From assembly GCF_000756305.1 (NCBI RefSeq), contig NZ_JRFE01000023.1:63612-127611 (forward strand): 64,000 bases of DNA, read 5' to 3'. The translations under genes and the position numbers were made by a program. A model generated the notes under the pieces. It was given only the letters and a program-made list of their open reading frames with translations. It was not told where the DNA came from and ran no database searches. Positions within the stretch are counted from its first letter, which is position 1; each line of letters starts with the position of its first letter. Positions 36,875-46,418 of the stretch are shown in pieces. This stretch comes from Myxosarcina sp. GI1 (GTDB taxonomy: Bacteria > Cyanobacteriota > Cyanobacteriia > Cyanobacteriales > Xenococcaceae).

Positions 36875-39283
36875 ATGAAACATTCATTTTTCTATCGGTG
36901 CGGCAAATCGCTTGTGACGATCGCTCTAACTATAGCCTTAGTACTGATAGGTAATTTGCCTTTTGGTAGTGTTGCGATCGCGGCTGACTATTCTGCCAAC
37001 AAATTTAATTTCAATAAAGCCCCTCAGACGGTTACCCAACTCCCCAAACCCGACCCCGTATTTAAAGGTAGAGTCGGCAAAACCTATAAAGATTCCGTTC
37101 CTAGTTATCCCCAACCGTTGGAGGCTCCCGAAGGAGATCCCAATGTGTTGATAATTCTGCTAGATGACGTAGGTTTTGGTATGACCTCTACTTTTGGAGG
37201 ACCCGTACCTACTCCAAATCTAGATAAGTTAGCTAGTAACGGAGTTTCTTACACTCGCTTCCACACTACGGCTCTGTGTAGCCCCACTCGCGCCGCCTTG
37301 CTAACAGGACGGAACCATCACAGCGTCGGCACGGGAGTCATTACCGAGATGGGTACGGGCTATCCAGGCTATACGGGCATCATTCCCAAAAGTACCGCTC
37401 TAGTCTCAGAAACCCTCAAGGACAACGGTTACGCTACGTCTATGTTTGGCAAATGGCACAATACCCCAGAGCCAGCCATCAGCCCTGCTGGACCTTTTGA
37501 CCGTTGGCCCACTGGACTGGGATTCGACTACTTTTATGGGTTTAACCAAGGAGAAACTAACCAATATTATCCGACTCTTTACCGCAACACAGTTCCTGTC
37601 GATCCTCCCCAAACTCCCGAAGAAGGCTATCACTTTACTGCGGATATAACCGATGAAGCGATCGCCTGGATTCGTAACGTACGAGCTGCCGATCCCGATA
37701 AACCTTGGTTCACCTACTTCAGCACGGGAGCAGTTCATGCGCCCCATCACGCGCCCCCAGAATGGCGAGAAAAATTCAAGGGCAAATTTGACTATGGCTG
37801 GGACAGGCAGAGGGAATTGACCTATCAAAAGCAATTAGAAATGGGCATCATTCCAGAAGGGACTCAATTAACCCCCCGTCCAGAGGAAATACCTGCCTGG
37901 GATGAAGTGCCTGACGAAGCCAAAACGGTATATACCCGACTAATGGAAAACTATGCTGGATACATGGCGCATACCGACTATCACGTCGGTCGATTGATTG
38001 ACTCTCTGGAGCAGTCTGGAGAATTAGACAACACGCTGATCTTCTATATCATCGGCGATAACGGAGCCAGTGCCGAGGGGGGACTAGAAGGAACCTTTAG
38101 CGAACTTGCCAGCTTGTTTGGTATTCAGTTGGGACTAGAAAGCACCATCAATCGCCTTGACGAAATCGGCGGACCAAAGAGTGAACCTCACGTGCCTGTA
38201 GGCTGGGCATGGGCGATGGATTCTCCCTTTCAGTGGACGAAGCAGGTCGCCAGTCACCTTGGCGGAACTCGTAACCCGATGGTGATTCACTGGCCCAAAG
38301 GTATTCAGTCTAAAGGCGAAATTCGTAACCAGTTTCACCACGTTATCGACGTAGTGCCAACAATTTTAGAGGCAACTAAGATTGCCGAACCAACAGAAGT
38401 AAACGGTATTGCTCAGAAGCCAATTGAAGGAGTCAGTATGGCTTACTCTTTTGACGAGCGAGCTGCTAAGGACAAAAGAACCACCCAATACTTCGAGATG
38501 TTTGTCAATCGGGCTATCTATGATGATGGCTGGATGGCTTCGAGTCACTTTGGTGTGCCTTGGGATACGGCGAGTCGCTATGGCGATTTCCAAGATGCCC
38601 CTTGGGAGCTATACAACCTGGAGGAAGATTTTAGTCAGGCTAATGACCTTGCCGCAGAAAATCCCGAAAAACTCAAGAAATTACAGGCTAAATTCGTCGA
38701 AGAAGCCCAGAAGTACGATGTTTTTCCCCTCGATCCCCGATTTTCCGAACGGCTCGATCCCAAACTCCGAGTAAGCGGCGAACCGCCAACTAGCTGGACT
38801 TACTACGGTAATAATGTGCGTATGCCAGAGCCAGTGGGACCGCAACTGTTCCCCAGAGGGCATACTATCACTGCCGATGTAACCATACCCCAAAAAGGAG
38901 CAGAAGGGGTTATTACCTGTGCTGGTGGTTTTTCCGTTGGCTGGTCGCTGTACGTCAAGGACAATAAACCAAACTTCCGCTACGCAGTGGTTGATATTGG
39001 AAATGTCACCATTCCAGGAACGGTAACTTTGCCCAAGGGCAAAGCGACCATTAAAACTGAGTTTACCCCCGACGGCTCTCCAGAAGGAGGCGGCACCCTC
39101 AATCTATTTGTCAATGACAAGCCAGCAGGGGAGGGCAAACTAACTCGCTCTTTGTTCCGTCACGGTTTAGAACCGTTTGAGGTCGGTCGCGACTCGATTA
39201 CGGCGATCGACCCTGCCTATGAAAATAAGGGCAAGTTCGAGTTTACAGGCAAGATCGATGAAGTTAACTTTGCGTTGAAGTAA
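36875..39283 (+). CDS. Exported arylsulfatase, CxPxR type
   Basis: 802 residues with a signal peptide. The N-terminal metal site is LIILLDDVGFGMTSTFGG. The formylglycine motif is C135-S-P-T-R, in LCSPTRAALLTGRNHHSVGTG, then GKWHNTPE, as in large bacterial arylsulfatases. The second metal site is IIGDNGASAEGG. After about residue 640 a beta-sandwich (LamG-like) domain follows, with TITADVTIPQKGAEGVITC and ending GKIDEVNFALK; such domains often bind sugars or shape the substrate site. It is closely similar in plan to the sulfatase at 40587. Confidence 0.95.
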   Translation: MKHSFFYRCGKSLVTIALTIALVLIGNLPFGSVAIAADYSANKFNFNKAPQTVTQLPKPDPVFKGRVGKTYKDSVPSYPQPLEAPEGDPNVLIILLDDVGFGMTSTFGGPVPTPNLDKLASNGVSYTRFHTTALCSPTRAALLTGRNHHSVGTGVITEMGTGYPGYTGIIPKSTALVSETLKDNGYATSMFGKWHNTPEPAISPAGPFDRWPTGLGFDYFYGFNQGETNQYYPTLYRNTVPVDPPQTPEEGYHFTADITDEAIAWIRNVRAADPDKPWFTYFSTGAVHAPHHAPPEWREKFKGKFDYGWDRQRELTYQKQLEMGIIPEGTQLTPRPEEIPAWDEVPDEAKTVYTRLMENYAGYMAHTDYHVGRLIDSLEQSGELDNTLIFYIIGDNGASAEGGLEGTFSELASLFGIQLGLESTINRLDEIGGPKSEPHVPVGWAWAMDSPFQWTKQVASHLGGTRNPMVIHWPKGIQSKGEIRNQFHHVIDVVPTILEATKIAEPTEVNGIAQKPIEGVSMAYSFDERAAKDKRTTQYFEMFVNRAIYDDGWMASSHFGVPWDTASRYGDFQDAPWELYNLEEDFSQANDLAAENPEKLKKLQAKFVEEAQKYDVFPLDPRFSERLDPKLRVSGEPPTSWTYYGNNVRMPEPVGPQLFPRGHTITADVTIPQKGAEGVITCAGGFSVGWSLYVKDNKPNFRYAVVDIGNVTIPGTVTLPKGKATIKTEFTPDGSPEGGGTLNLFVNDKPAGEGKLTRSLFRHGLEPFEVGRDSITAIDPAYENKGKFEFTGKIDEVNFALK

Positions 39284-39299
39284 CCTGCGATCGCGCTTG

Positions 39300-39323
39300 G
39301 GGCGGGTAATAAATTTCCCGCCC
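39300..39323 (+). terminator. Hairpin terminator after the second sulfatase
   Basis: GGGCGGG (39300-39306) pairs with CCCGCCC (39317-39323) around a ten-base loop, followed by GATTTCTTT. It lies 17 bases after the stop. Confidence 0.7.
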
Positions 39324-39371
39324 GATTTCTTTGCAGGTTCTTATCGCTAATTCAGTAAGATCTTCCGACCC

Positions 39372-40370
39372 ATGAAACTGACTCGCTCTCAGTGCTTAAA
39401 GGTCATTACCTCCGCAAATAAATCTATATCTATGGCTAATCCTAACGATCTGGTAGCTACATCAGATCCTCTACCATCCTGGCGAGAGGGACAGATTAAA
39501 TCCGCCATTTTAGACTTCGTGCAGCAAGCCACGACAAAGGAAAGTAAAGGTTATATTCCTCCAGGCGATCGCACCGCTACTTTCGACAATGATGGTACTC
39601 TTTGGTGCGAACAACCCTTGGCACAGGGCATGTTTGTTATCTCTTTGCTTAAAAAACAGATTAAGACGCAGCCAGAATTGGCAGAGCTACCTGTGGTAAA
39701 GGCACTACTAAAAGGCGACTACAGCTATTTCGATCGACCCGAAGCGATGGCAGAGCTGGTCAGGCTCCTAGCTGAGATAAGTGCCAACATATCCCAAGCA
39801 GAGTTTGAGCCAAAGGCGCGAGCTTTTCTAGAAACTGCCACTCATCCACAGTACAAAGTCAAATATACCGAACTAGCCTATCAGCCACAGGTCGAACTGC
39901 TGACCTATTTACGTGCTAACGGGTTTCAGACCTGGATTTGCACTGGTGGCGGTATCGACTTTGTACGGTTAATCTCAGAGCCTATGTACGGCATCATTCC
40001 CCAACAAGTTATTGGCAGTTATTTAGAAAAAGAATATCGCTCTATTAACGGCAGTAATGTCATCTGGCGTTTACCCAAAATTGTCCATATTAACGATCGA
40101 GCAGGTAAGCCAGTCGGAATCGATCGCGCCATCGGTCAACCCCCCGTTTTTGCCTGCGGTAACGTGCGTAATGGCGGCGATATTGCCATGCTGACCTACA
40201 GTCAGAGTTCGCCCTATCCTAATTTTCAACTTTTGATCGACCACGATGATCGGGAGCGCGAATTTGCCTATAGCGAACCCAACAATGCTTCACTCAACGC
40301 TGCCCGACCACAGGGCTGGCAGGTAGTCAGCATGAAAAACGATTGGCGACAGGTTTTTGCCTGGCAATAA
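39372..40370 (+). CDS. HAD-superfamily hydrolase in the sulfatase island
   Basis: 332 residues. The HAD nucleophile motif is TATFDNDGTLWCEQPL (near residue 70-85; the usual DxDGT is here DNDGT). The middle contains GFQTWICTGGGIDFVR (motif II Thr) and the C-terminal acidic motif is near GNVRNGGDIAML. HAD enzymes remove phosphate by an aspartyl intermediate. No classic signal peptide is clear, though a second start at MANPND is possible. Genes of this type recur beside bacterial sulfatases (recalled). The substrate is unknown. Confidence 0.82.
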   Translation: MKLTRSQCLKVITSANKSISMANPNDLVATSDPLPSWREGQIKSAILDFVQQATTKESKGYIPPGDRTATFDNDGTLWCEQPLAQGMFVISLLKKQIKTQPELAELPVVKALLKGDYSYFDRPEAMAELVRLLAEISANISQAEFEPKARAFLETATHPQYKVKYTELAYQPQVELLTYLRANGFQTWICTGGGIDFVRLISEPMYGIIPQQVIGSYLEKEYRSINGSNVIWRLPKIVHINDRAGKPVGIDRAIGQPPVFACGNVRNGGDIAMLTYSQSSPYPNFQLLIDHDDREREFAYSEPNNASLNAARPQGWQVVSMKNDWRQVFAWQ

Positions 40371-40586
40371 TCATGCCGACCGATTTGTCGAACAGGTAGC
40401 CTTTTAGCACCCTGGGTTGAAATTATATTATCCGTCTCTATTGGTCTCGCCCACAAATCCTCGATCGCTTCTGGACATTTCCCAAAGCCGAGCCAATAAC
40501 ATCTTTATGGTGTTTTGAGATGATGAGAAGCCTGCCGTTCTTCTTCCTTTTTTCTTATAACAACTAATGTTTGGACAAAAATAAAA

Positions 40587-42956
40587 ATGATTAAATCTTT
40601 TTCCAAGACCATTGCCTCAATGACGATCGCAATTATATTCATGCTGCAAATTGCAGTATCTCCTGCGATCGCCTTAGAAAAAATTCCCCATCCACCCGAA
40701 CCCTTTGCAGGAAAAATCAATCTGACCTTTGAAGGCTCGGAAGCAGTTAAGTCCGAACTCAAATTGCCTGAAAATCTCGGCATCGACAATGCACCGAATA
40801 TCTTACTGGTGCTAATTGATGACGTGGGTTATGGTCAATACGGTAGCTTTGGTGGCGGCATTCCCACCCCGACGATGGATCGGGTGGTTAAAAATGGATT
40901 ACAATACACCCAGTTCCATACCACTGCCCTCTGTTCTCCCACTCGCGCTGCCCTGCTGACGGGTCGCAATCATCACTCGGTAGGTACTGGTGTCATTGGT
41001 GAGTTAGGTACTGGTTTTCCTGGTTATTCGGGTGAAATTCCCAGTAACGCCGCTACTTTTGCCAAAATTCTGCAAGAATACGGTTATGCCACTTCTTGGT
41101 TTGGCAAAAACCATAATATACCCGACTGGGAAACGAGTCTTGCTGGTCCCTTTGACCATTGGCCCCCAGCGGTAGGATTCGACTATTTCTATGGCTTTGT
41201 TGGTGGCGATACCGACCAGTTTAGCCCTGCCTTGGTAGAAAATCTCAATCGTATTGAAGCACCAAAAACCAATGCCGATGGCTCACCCTACCATCTAACA
41301 ACCGATTTGGCAGACCACGCCATCAACCACATTCGCCAAGTTAAAGAGATCGCGCCACAAAAACCTTTTTTTGCCTACTTTGCTACTGGTGCTACCCATG
41401 CACCCCACCAGGTTCCAGAACAGTGGATCGACAAGTTCAAAGGGCAATTTGACATGGGTTGGGATGAGTATCGCCAACAAACTTTTGAAAGACAGAAACA
41501 GCTTGGAGTTATTCCCGCAAATACTAAACTTACTCCCCGACCCGATTCTCTACCAGCCTGGAATTCTCTCTCGGCTGAAGAACAAAAAGTCTATGCTCGG
41601 ATGATGGAAGTGTTTGCTGGCTTTACCGCCCAAACCGATTATGAAGTTGGACGTGTCGTGGATGCCATAGATGACCTGGGAGAGTTAGACAATACGCTGA
41701 TTTTCTATATCGCTGGTGACAATGGCTCTAGCGCCGAAGGAGGTTTAGAAGGACTGTTAAATGAAAACACAGTTTTTAACGCCTTAAGCGAACCCTTAGA
41801 TCGCAAACTAGCTGCCGTTGATGACTTGGGTGGTCCCAAATACTTCAACCATTTCCCTGCTGGTTGGGCTTGGGCGATGGATACCCCCTTCCAGTGGACG
41901 AAACAAATTGCTTCCCATTTTGGTGGTACTCGCAACGGTATGGCAATTTCTTGGCCCGCCAGAATTAAGGACAAAGGCGGCAAACGCTATCAGTTTAGCC
42001 ATGTAATTGACCTGTATCCTACCATTCTAGAAGCGGTAGGAATTGAAACGCCTTTAGAAGTCAATGGTATTGCCCAAAAGCCAGTTGAAGGAACCAGTAT
42101 GGTCTATACCTTTGATGATAAAGATGCCCCGTCTAGACATACCAAACAGTACTTTGAAATTGTCGGCAACCAAGGTATTTACGATAATGGTTGGATGGCC
42201 AGTGCTTTGTTCTCGATTCCTTGGAATGCTAATCCACCAAAAGATAAAGATATTCTCAACGGAATGGATTGGGAGCTATATCACATTGACGAAGATTTTT
42301 CTCAGGCGAACAACTTAGCTGAGGAAATGCCCGATAAAGTTTTAGAAATGCGCGAGCTATTCTACGCCGAAGCTGCTAAATATAATGTATTGCCTTTAGA
42401 CGGACGTAGAACCGAACGCTTTCGGGTAGAACTTCGTCCGAGTTTAACTCAAGGACGTACTAACTTTGTTTACCCCGATCATCTGCGAGTAACTGAAGGA
42501 GCGGCTCCCGATCTCAAACACAAAAACTACACCATTACTGCCGAGGTAAATATACCTGAAGAGGGTTCTGAAGGTGTCTTGGTCACTCAAGGTGGACGCT
42601 TTGGCGGTTATGGTCTGTTCGTGAAAGATGGCAAATTAGTATATGTTCATAACTTAGCTGATGTGGAGCGTTATCAGGTAGTTTCCGATAAACCTCTACC
42701 GACTGGTGATGTGACCCTCAAGGCAGTCTATAAGTCCGATAAAGACGTGCCATTTTCAGGCGCAACGGTAACTCTCTACGCCAACAATCGCAGAATTGGC
42801 GAAGGACGAGTTGAAAAAACTTTACCGAACCGCATCTCTATTGATGAAACGTTCGATGTTGGTTATGACACGGGTACTCCTGTTACCGAAGACTACGAAA
42901 CTCCCTTTGACTTTACAGGCAAGCTTAAGGAAGTGGCGATCGATTTAAACACTTAA
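40587..42956 (+). CDS. Exported arylsulfatase, CxPxR type
   Basis: 789 residues with a signal peptide (MTIAIIFMLQIAVSPAIA). Metal site NILLVLIDDVGYGQYGSFGG; formylglycine motif C116-S-P-T-R followed by AALLTGRNHHSVGTG; second metal site YIAGDNGSSAEGG. A C-terminal beta-sandwich begins near TITAEVNIPEEGSEGV and ends with GKLKEVAIDL. It aligns along its whole length with the sulfatase at 36875, so the two are paralogues in one island and depend on the formylglycine enzyme at 35476. Whether their substrates differ cannot be read from sequence. Confidence 0.95.
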   Translation: MIKSFSKTIASMTIAIIFMLQIAVSPAIALEKIPHPPEPFAGKINLTFEGSEAVKSELKLPENLGIDNAPNILLVLIDDVGYGQYGSFGGGIPTPTMDRVVKNGLQYTQFHTTALCSPTRAALLTGRNHHSVGTGVIGELGTGFPGYSGEIPSNAATFAKILQEYGYATSWFGKNHNIPDWETSLAGPFDHWPPAVGFDYFYGFVGGDTDQFSPALVENLNRIEAPKTNADGSPYHLTTDLADHAINHIRQVKEIAPQKPFFAYFATGATHAPHQVPEQWIDKFKGQFDMGWDEYRQQTFERQKQLGVIPANTKLTPRPDSLPAWNSLSAEEQKVYARMMEVFAGFTAQTDYEVGRVVDAIDDLGELDNTLIFYIAGDNGSSAEGGLEGLLNENTVFNALSEPLDRKLAAVDDLGGPKYFNHFPAGWAWAMDTPFQWTKQIASHFGGTRNGMAISWPARIKDKGGKRYQFSHVIDLYPTILEAVGIETPLEVNGIAQKPVEGTSMVYTFDDKDAPSRHTKQYFEIVGNQGIYDNGWMASALFSIPWNANPPKDKDILNGMDWELYHIDEDFSQANNLAEEMPDKVLEMRELFYAEAAKYNVLPLDGRRTERFRVELRPSLTQGRTNFVYPDHLRVTEGAAPDLKHKNYTITAEVNIPEEGSEGVLVTQGGRFGGYGLFVKDGKLVYVHNLADVERYQVVSDKPLPTGDVTLKAVYKSDKDVPFSGATVTLYANNRRIGEGRVEKTLPNRISIDETFDVGYDTGTPVTEDYETPFDFTGKLKEVAIDLNT

Positions 42957-42968
42957 TTTTTAAATTTG

Positions 42969-43003
42969 AGTAAGGGAGAAGCTTTTTAGTTTCTTTCTTA
43001 CTT
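42969..43003 (+). terminator. Probable terminator after the third sulfatase
   Basis: AGTAAGGGAGAA pairs with TTCTTTCTTACT with some G-T pairs, across a T-rich loop, about 12 bases after the stop. This is weaker than the two terminators upstream. Confidence 0.45.
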
Positions 43004-43292
43004 ATCTAAACTGTTGATTCCAGCCCAGAGCTATGTAGCAGATTTTCTTAACAGTTTTAGAGGCAGATCTAGCGAAGATATTGTTGGCACATGCTCTACA
43101 ATAATATTACTAAAGTCTTACCAATGACTAAAGTTAATACTTTACGTTGTTGTAGCACTATTAAGATCCGTAAAGGTTACTTTCACCAGTAATATCCGAG
43201 CATCTTAAAAATAAAATTGAATTCTATAGATAAAGTTACGATCTACAACCGCGATCTCTAAGCAAAGATTTAGCGATCGCCTCTATTGGTGA

Positions 43293-44456
43293 TTAAGCTA
43301 ACCCCGAAACAGGGTAATTACGAGAGCGGTCGGTTTCAACTTCACTCTCAACTGCTGCTCGATAAGTATCCACTACGTGATTGGGCATAAAATCTCCATT
43401 CTGAGATAAAAATGACCACTCTTGCCCTACATGAACATAGGTTCCTACAGATTGAGTAGGAGGCATTAAGGGCATAGGATCTGCTAAATTAACTATGCGG
43501 TAGCTATTGGGGACTTGCTGAGCGTGGAGTGTGGCAAAAGAAGGATTGCCGACACGAGAACAGGCATAAGTATAGAGCTGTATTTGCTCCCTTATTTGAG
43601 GAGTAGTGAGAGCGATGTCTAAAGCCGCTAAAACTGCCAAAGCTGCCCCCAAACTGTGTCCCGTAATGTAGCAGGGGATAGTGGGATCGAGTTTTTGGGC
43701 GACTTCACGGGGGATAGGATCGACAATCCTTAAGTAATTTTTAATAAATCCTTCGTGAATTTTGCCGAAATATTGCCTGGAAGTAGGCTCGGTGTAATCT
43801 TTTTGAACGGCAGTGACATTATTAATCCATTCTACTCTGGTTTGGGTTCCTCGAAAGACAATGATATTGTTTTCTGGAGAAGATAAGACAAATCCTAAAT
43901 AAACGGGAATTTCTCTGGTCAGTTTTACCATTTCCTCAATTGCTTCTTCCACCTGTTCTTCAGCCTTGTCCAAATTTTCTTGAAGCAGATCTGAGGAATT
44001 GCTAGAGTCAGAGTTGGACACATTGACCGCAACGGTTTCTGATATCTGTGCCTCTTTGCCTTGAAAAGAAGCTACTTGAGTATAGCGATCGAGGCTCGGT
44101 GTATAAGCGGCAAGCTCTTTAATCGAACCATCATAGGTGGGGATAGTCTTGCCCGTTAAATATTGTTGCGTAGCTATCTTACTACAATTGATTAAAATCT
44201 TTGATATCTCTCGATCGTAAGGAATAGTAGGCGGAGTTAGGGTTAAAGAATCTATAATTTTCTGCCCCTGGTAGATTTTCTCCGCATCAGCTTGAAAAGT
44301 AGCTTCTAAAAGGCTTTCTCGATCCGCAGGCATCTGGTTTTCTGCCAAAGCTCGTAACTGCTTTTGCTTTTGACGAGTTCGATAATTAGTTACTGTGGTA
44401 GCGGCAATTCCCGCTCCCACTCCACCAAGTAAAATCTGTCTGCGGTTGAATCTCAT
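43293..44456 (-). CDS. Exported class 3 lipase (alpha/beta hydrolase)
   Basis: 387 residues from the ATG at 44456, chosen because it directly precedes a twin-arginine-like signal (NRRQILLGGVGAGIAATT); a start 12 codons upstream is open. The lipase_3 domain (about 190-360) has VFRGTQTRVEWINN, then the nucleophile elbow YITGHSLGAALAVLAA. The acidic residue is in VNLADPMPLMPP and the His in NHVVDTYR. The family hydrolyses triacylglycerols or other ester lipids. A helical region with EEQVEEAIEEMVKL precedes the catalytic part. The next gene on the strand is 117 bases upstream. Confidence 0.88.
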   Translation of the reverse strand: MRFNRRQILLGGVGAGIAATTVTNYRTRQKQKQLRALAENQMPADRESLLEATFQADAEKIYQGQKIIDSLTLTPPTIPYDREISKILINCSKIATQQYLTGKTIPTYDGSIKELAAYTPSLDRYTQVASFQGKEAQISETVAVNVSNSDSSNSSDLLQENLDKAEEQVEEAIEEMVKLTREIPVYLGFVLSSPENNIIVFRGTQTRVEWINNVTAVQKDYTEPTSRQYFGKIHEGFIKNYLRIVDPIPREVAQKLDPTIPCYITGHSLGAALAVLAALDIALTTPQIREQIQLYTYACSRVGNPSFATLHAQQVPNSYRIVNLADPMPLMPPTQSVGTYVHVGQEWSFLSQNGDFMPNHVVDTYRAAVESEVETDRSRNYPVSGLA

Positions 44457-44573
44457 ACTAAATCCGATTTGCAAAACATACTTAATAGACATGAACTTGA
44501 AAAAAGTTCAAAATCTTTTTACCTTACATAACCTAATAAGTAGCATATCTAAACAGGATTTAGTATCACTTTA

Positions 44574-44981
44574 CTATCTCCCGACCGATCTTATTTGACT
44601 ACTAGCATAAAATTGATTAGTGCTTTGTCCTACTATCCAAGTTAAAGTAAACAAAGCAGCAGCCAGCTTAAAGCTGCTTACATAGGGAACGTATAGTCCA
44701 ACTGCCACCAAAGTTAACCAAGCCATAAATGCCATAGCTAAAGCACCAAGCAAACCAAAAATATAACCAGCGATCGCCAGAATATCTTGTCCTCCAGCAA
44801 ATTTCCACTTCGCTCCCAGATCCCAGAGCATCTTAAGGAGCAAACCTAAAGCCACTAACAATTTTGGTGTCAGCAGATCGGAAATTGGTATTAGTCCTAA
44901 AATAGATATGCCCAGAGCATAATCTAAAGCTAAATTGCGAGTTTGCTTTTCGCGACGGAGATAATTGGGAATTTCCTTCAT
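44574..44981 (-). CDS. Small membrane protein of unknown function
   Basis: 135 residues with four hydrophobic segments: ALDYALGISILGLIPISDLL, LLVALGLLLKMLWDLG, GYIFGLLGALAMAFMAWLTL and FKLAAALFTLTWIVGQST. The start is polar and basic (KEIPNYLRREKQTRN). No family was recognised. It lies in the same orientation as the lipase. Confidence 0.65.
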   Translation of the reverse strand: MKEIPNYLRREKQTRNLALDYALGISILGLIPISDLLTPKLLVALGLLLKMLWDLGAKWKFAGGQDILAIAGYIFGLLGALAMAFMAWLTLVAVGLYVPYVSSFKLAAALFTLTWIVGQSTNQFYASSQIRSVGR

Positions 44982-45068
44982 AAGTTATATGATTTAGCCT
45001 CTTAGGGATTTCGATTATTATTGAAGATTGCTATTAATGAGGAAAACCAGAAATTTTTCTTAGTTTTA

Positions 45069-45220
45069 TTAATCCCAAACCTTTTCGAGTTCTCCGCTGT
45101 CAATTTTTTCGTAGATTAGCTTTCTAACCAACTCAAGTTCTTCAGAACTTACTTTTTTATCTGCGCGTATGGCAGCCTTAATAGTCTCGAATTCTACTCC
45201 CGTCAGCTTGCCATCTGCTT
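45069..45220 (-). pseudogene. Fragment of a small helical protein gene
   Basis: About 50 codons coding ADGKLTGVEFETIKAAIRAD and then KKVSSEELELVRKLIYEKI, ending VWD. A TAA lies directly before it and there is no usable start. The pattern (DGK..., then S/T-x-E-E) resembles small EF-hand-like or TerB-like helical proteins. It may be a decayed gene. Confidence 0.4.
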
Positions 45221-45259
45221 AAAATTTATAACTTAAAGCTCAACGGCGGACTTATAATG

Positions 45260-45652
45260 CTAAGAAATTGAATTTTCATCGTCAGTTTTCTTTTTTTCTA
45301 GCTCGTATTCTGTTTCTAGTTCCTTACCTAGGAAGTAGTTGAGAAACGTTCGGATTATGGCAATTAATCCCAATTTACCCAACTCTTCAAGTGAAGGAGC
45401 GACCGTTGTTGCTAGAATGTCAGCCCCTAGCTGAAACTCTAACGCTAGAGCCAGCCAGATACCGAAGCGAAGCCGAATTTGATTGAAAGGAAAGGGAGTA
45501 TGACGGCGGTGGCGGCGAGAAAGAGCGATCGCCAACTGGATCGTTTTAATCAGCCCTGTAATCACACAGATAACCGAAATTGTTTCTAAAACAAACTCGG
45601 TCACAGTTACTAATCTTTCTAGGTTAAAAGTTAAAAATTCAATCCATTCCAT
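45260..45652 (-). CDS. DUF1622 family membrane protein
   Basis: 130 residues from the ATG at 45652; a longer frame would overlap the upstream gene. Three membrane helices: VLETISVICVITGLIKTIQL, then after ALSRRHRRHTPFPFNQIR a helix LALALEFQLGADILATTV, and a final IAIIRTFLNYFLGKELE. The RxRFGxWLALALEFQLGADI and IRTxLNYFLGKEL pattern is that of DUF1622. Function is unknown. It follows the cysteine-rich gene at 45687 by about 35 bases. Confidence 0.85.
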   Translation of the reverse strand: MEWIEFLTFNLERLVTVTEFVLETISVICVITGLIKTIQLAIALSRRHRRHTPFPFNQIRLRFGIWLALALEFQLGADILATTVAPSLEELGKLGLIAIIRTFLNYFLGKELETEYELEKKKTDDENSIS

Positions 45653-45686
45653 TTTTAGCGCTCGCCCAACAAATTTCACAATAAAA

Positions 45687-46043
45687 CTAAAGATTGGGAA
45701 GAGATGGAGTTTCTGGTTCTCGATTTTCGCCGCCATCTGAATTAGGCAGTTTAGGAAGATTAGCTTCTTTCTTGCGGCATTTTTTAGTAACGCTATCGCA
45801 GATGTAGGCAGTACATTTTTCTGTAATACTGCTTTCCTCGGAGCATTTTTTACAGATTATTGCTGCTGCACTTGCCGCTTGACAGTCGTAGCCTAGTTTA
45901 TCCAAGACAGAAGTAGTGACGTTGGTAACGCCTTCTAATTGGTCTAATTGAGCGATAGTAGTCGAACTCAGAGTTTTATTAGGTGATAGAAGATTTACAG
46001 AACTAAAGCCTAGTACTAAAGTTAAAAAATATAGTGTTTTCAT
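45687..46043 (-). CDS. Small exported cysteine-rich protein
   Basis: 118 residues from the ATG at 46043, which starts a signal peptide (MKTLYFLTLVLGFSSVNLL). The mature part has seven cysteines within about 40 residues: YDCQAASAAAIICKKC, then SITEKCTAYICDSVTKKCRK. The C-terminal tail is rich in Pro, Asn and Glu (PNSDGGENREPETPSLPNL). The spacing could support disulfides or metal binding. I know no family. The upstream frame extension of 23 codons lacks a signal and is rejected. Confidence 0.6.
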   Translation of the reverse strand: MKTLYFLTLVLGFSSVNLLSPNKTLSSTTIAQLDQLEGVTNVTTSVLDKLGYDCQAASAAAIICKKCSEESSITEKCTAYICDSVTKKCRKKEANLPKLPNSDGGENREPETPSLPNL

Positions 46044-46258
46044 AAATATATTAAATGGGTATTTTTTTTGTAAGGACAAATATCTTGCTGAATCTATTTT
46101 GGTAATAGTCATGTAAGCGTTAAAGCCGTAGGCTAAATTCAGCTAATTTTTTTACAGCTATCTCAGAAAGGTTAAGTCAAAAAAGTAAGAGCGAGATAAA
46201 AATTTATAAGAAAGTTATAAAGACTAGATCTTTATACCAATTTAAATAGGGCGTGTAA

Positions 46259-46408
46259 TCAATTAAGCCAGACGACAGAAGAAGCAAGATAGATAGAAGC
46301 CAAAAAGTTGACTGCTGTTTTGTCGTAGCGAGTTGCGATCGCTCAGTACTGTTTGAGCTTGGCAAAAAAGTTTTCAATTAGGTGACGAGCCTGATTGCCT
46401 GACACATC
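46259..46408 (-). pseudogene. 3' end of an IS5-type transposase
   Basis: Minus-strand reading gives RHLIENFFAKLKQY, a TGA codon, then AIATRYDKTAVNFLASIYLA and the terminal stop. This is the C-terminal block of IS5-family transposases (ENxFxxLKxxRxIATRYDK). The TGA replaces an expected Arg codon by one base. Nothing of the upstream catalytic part remains; it abuts the next IS remnant. Confidence 0.8.
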
Positions 46409-46418
46409 TCAGTAAAGA

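Noticed and set aside
43021..43200. Possible structured RNA downstream of the sulfatase island
   Set aside because: Only an imperfect pairing of CTCTACAA with TTGTTGTAG was found; not enough to call an RNA.
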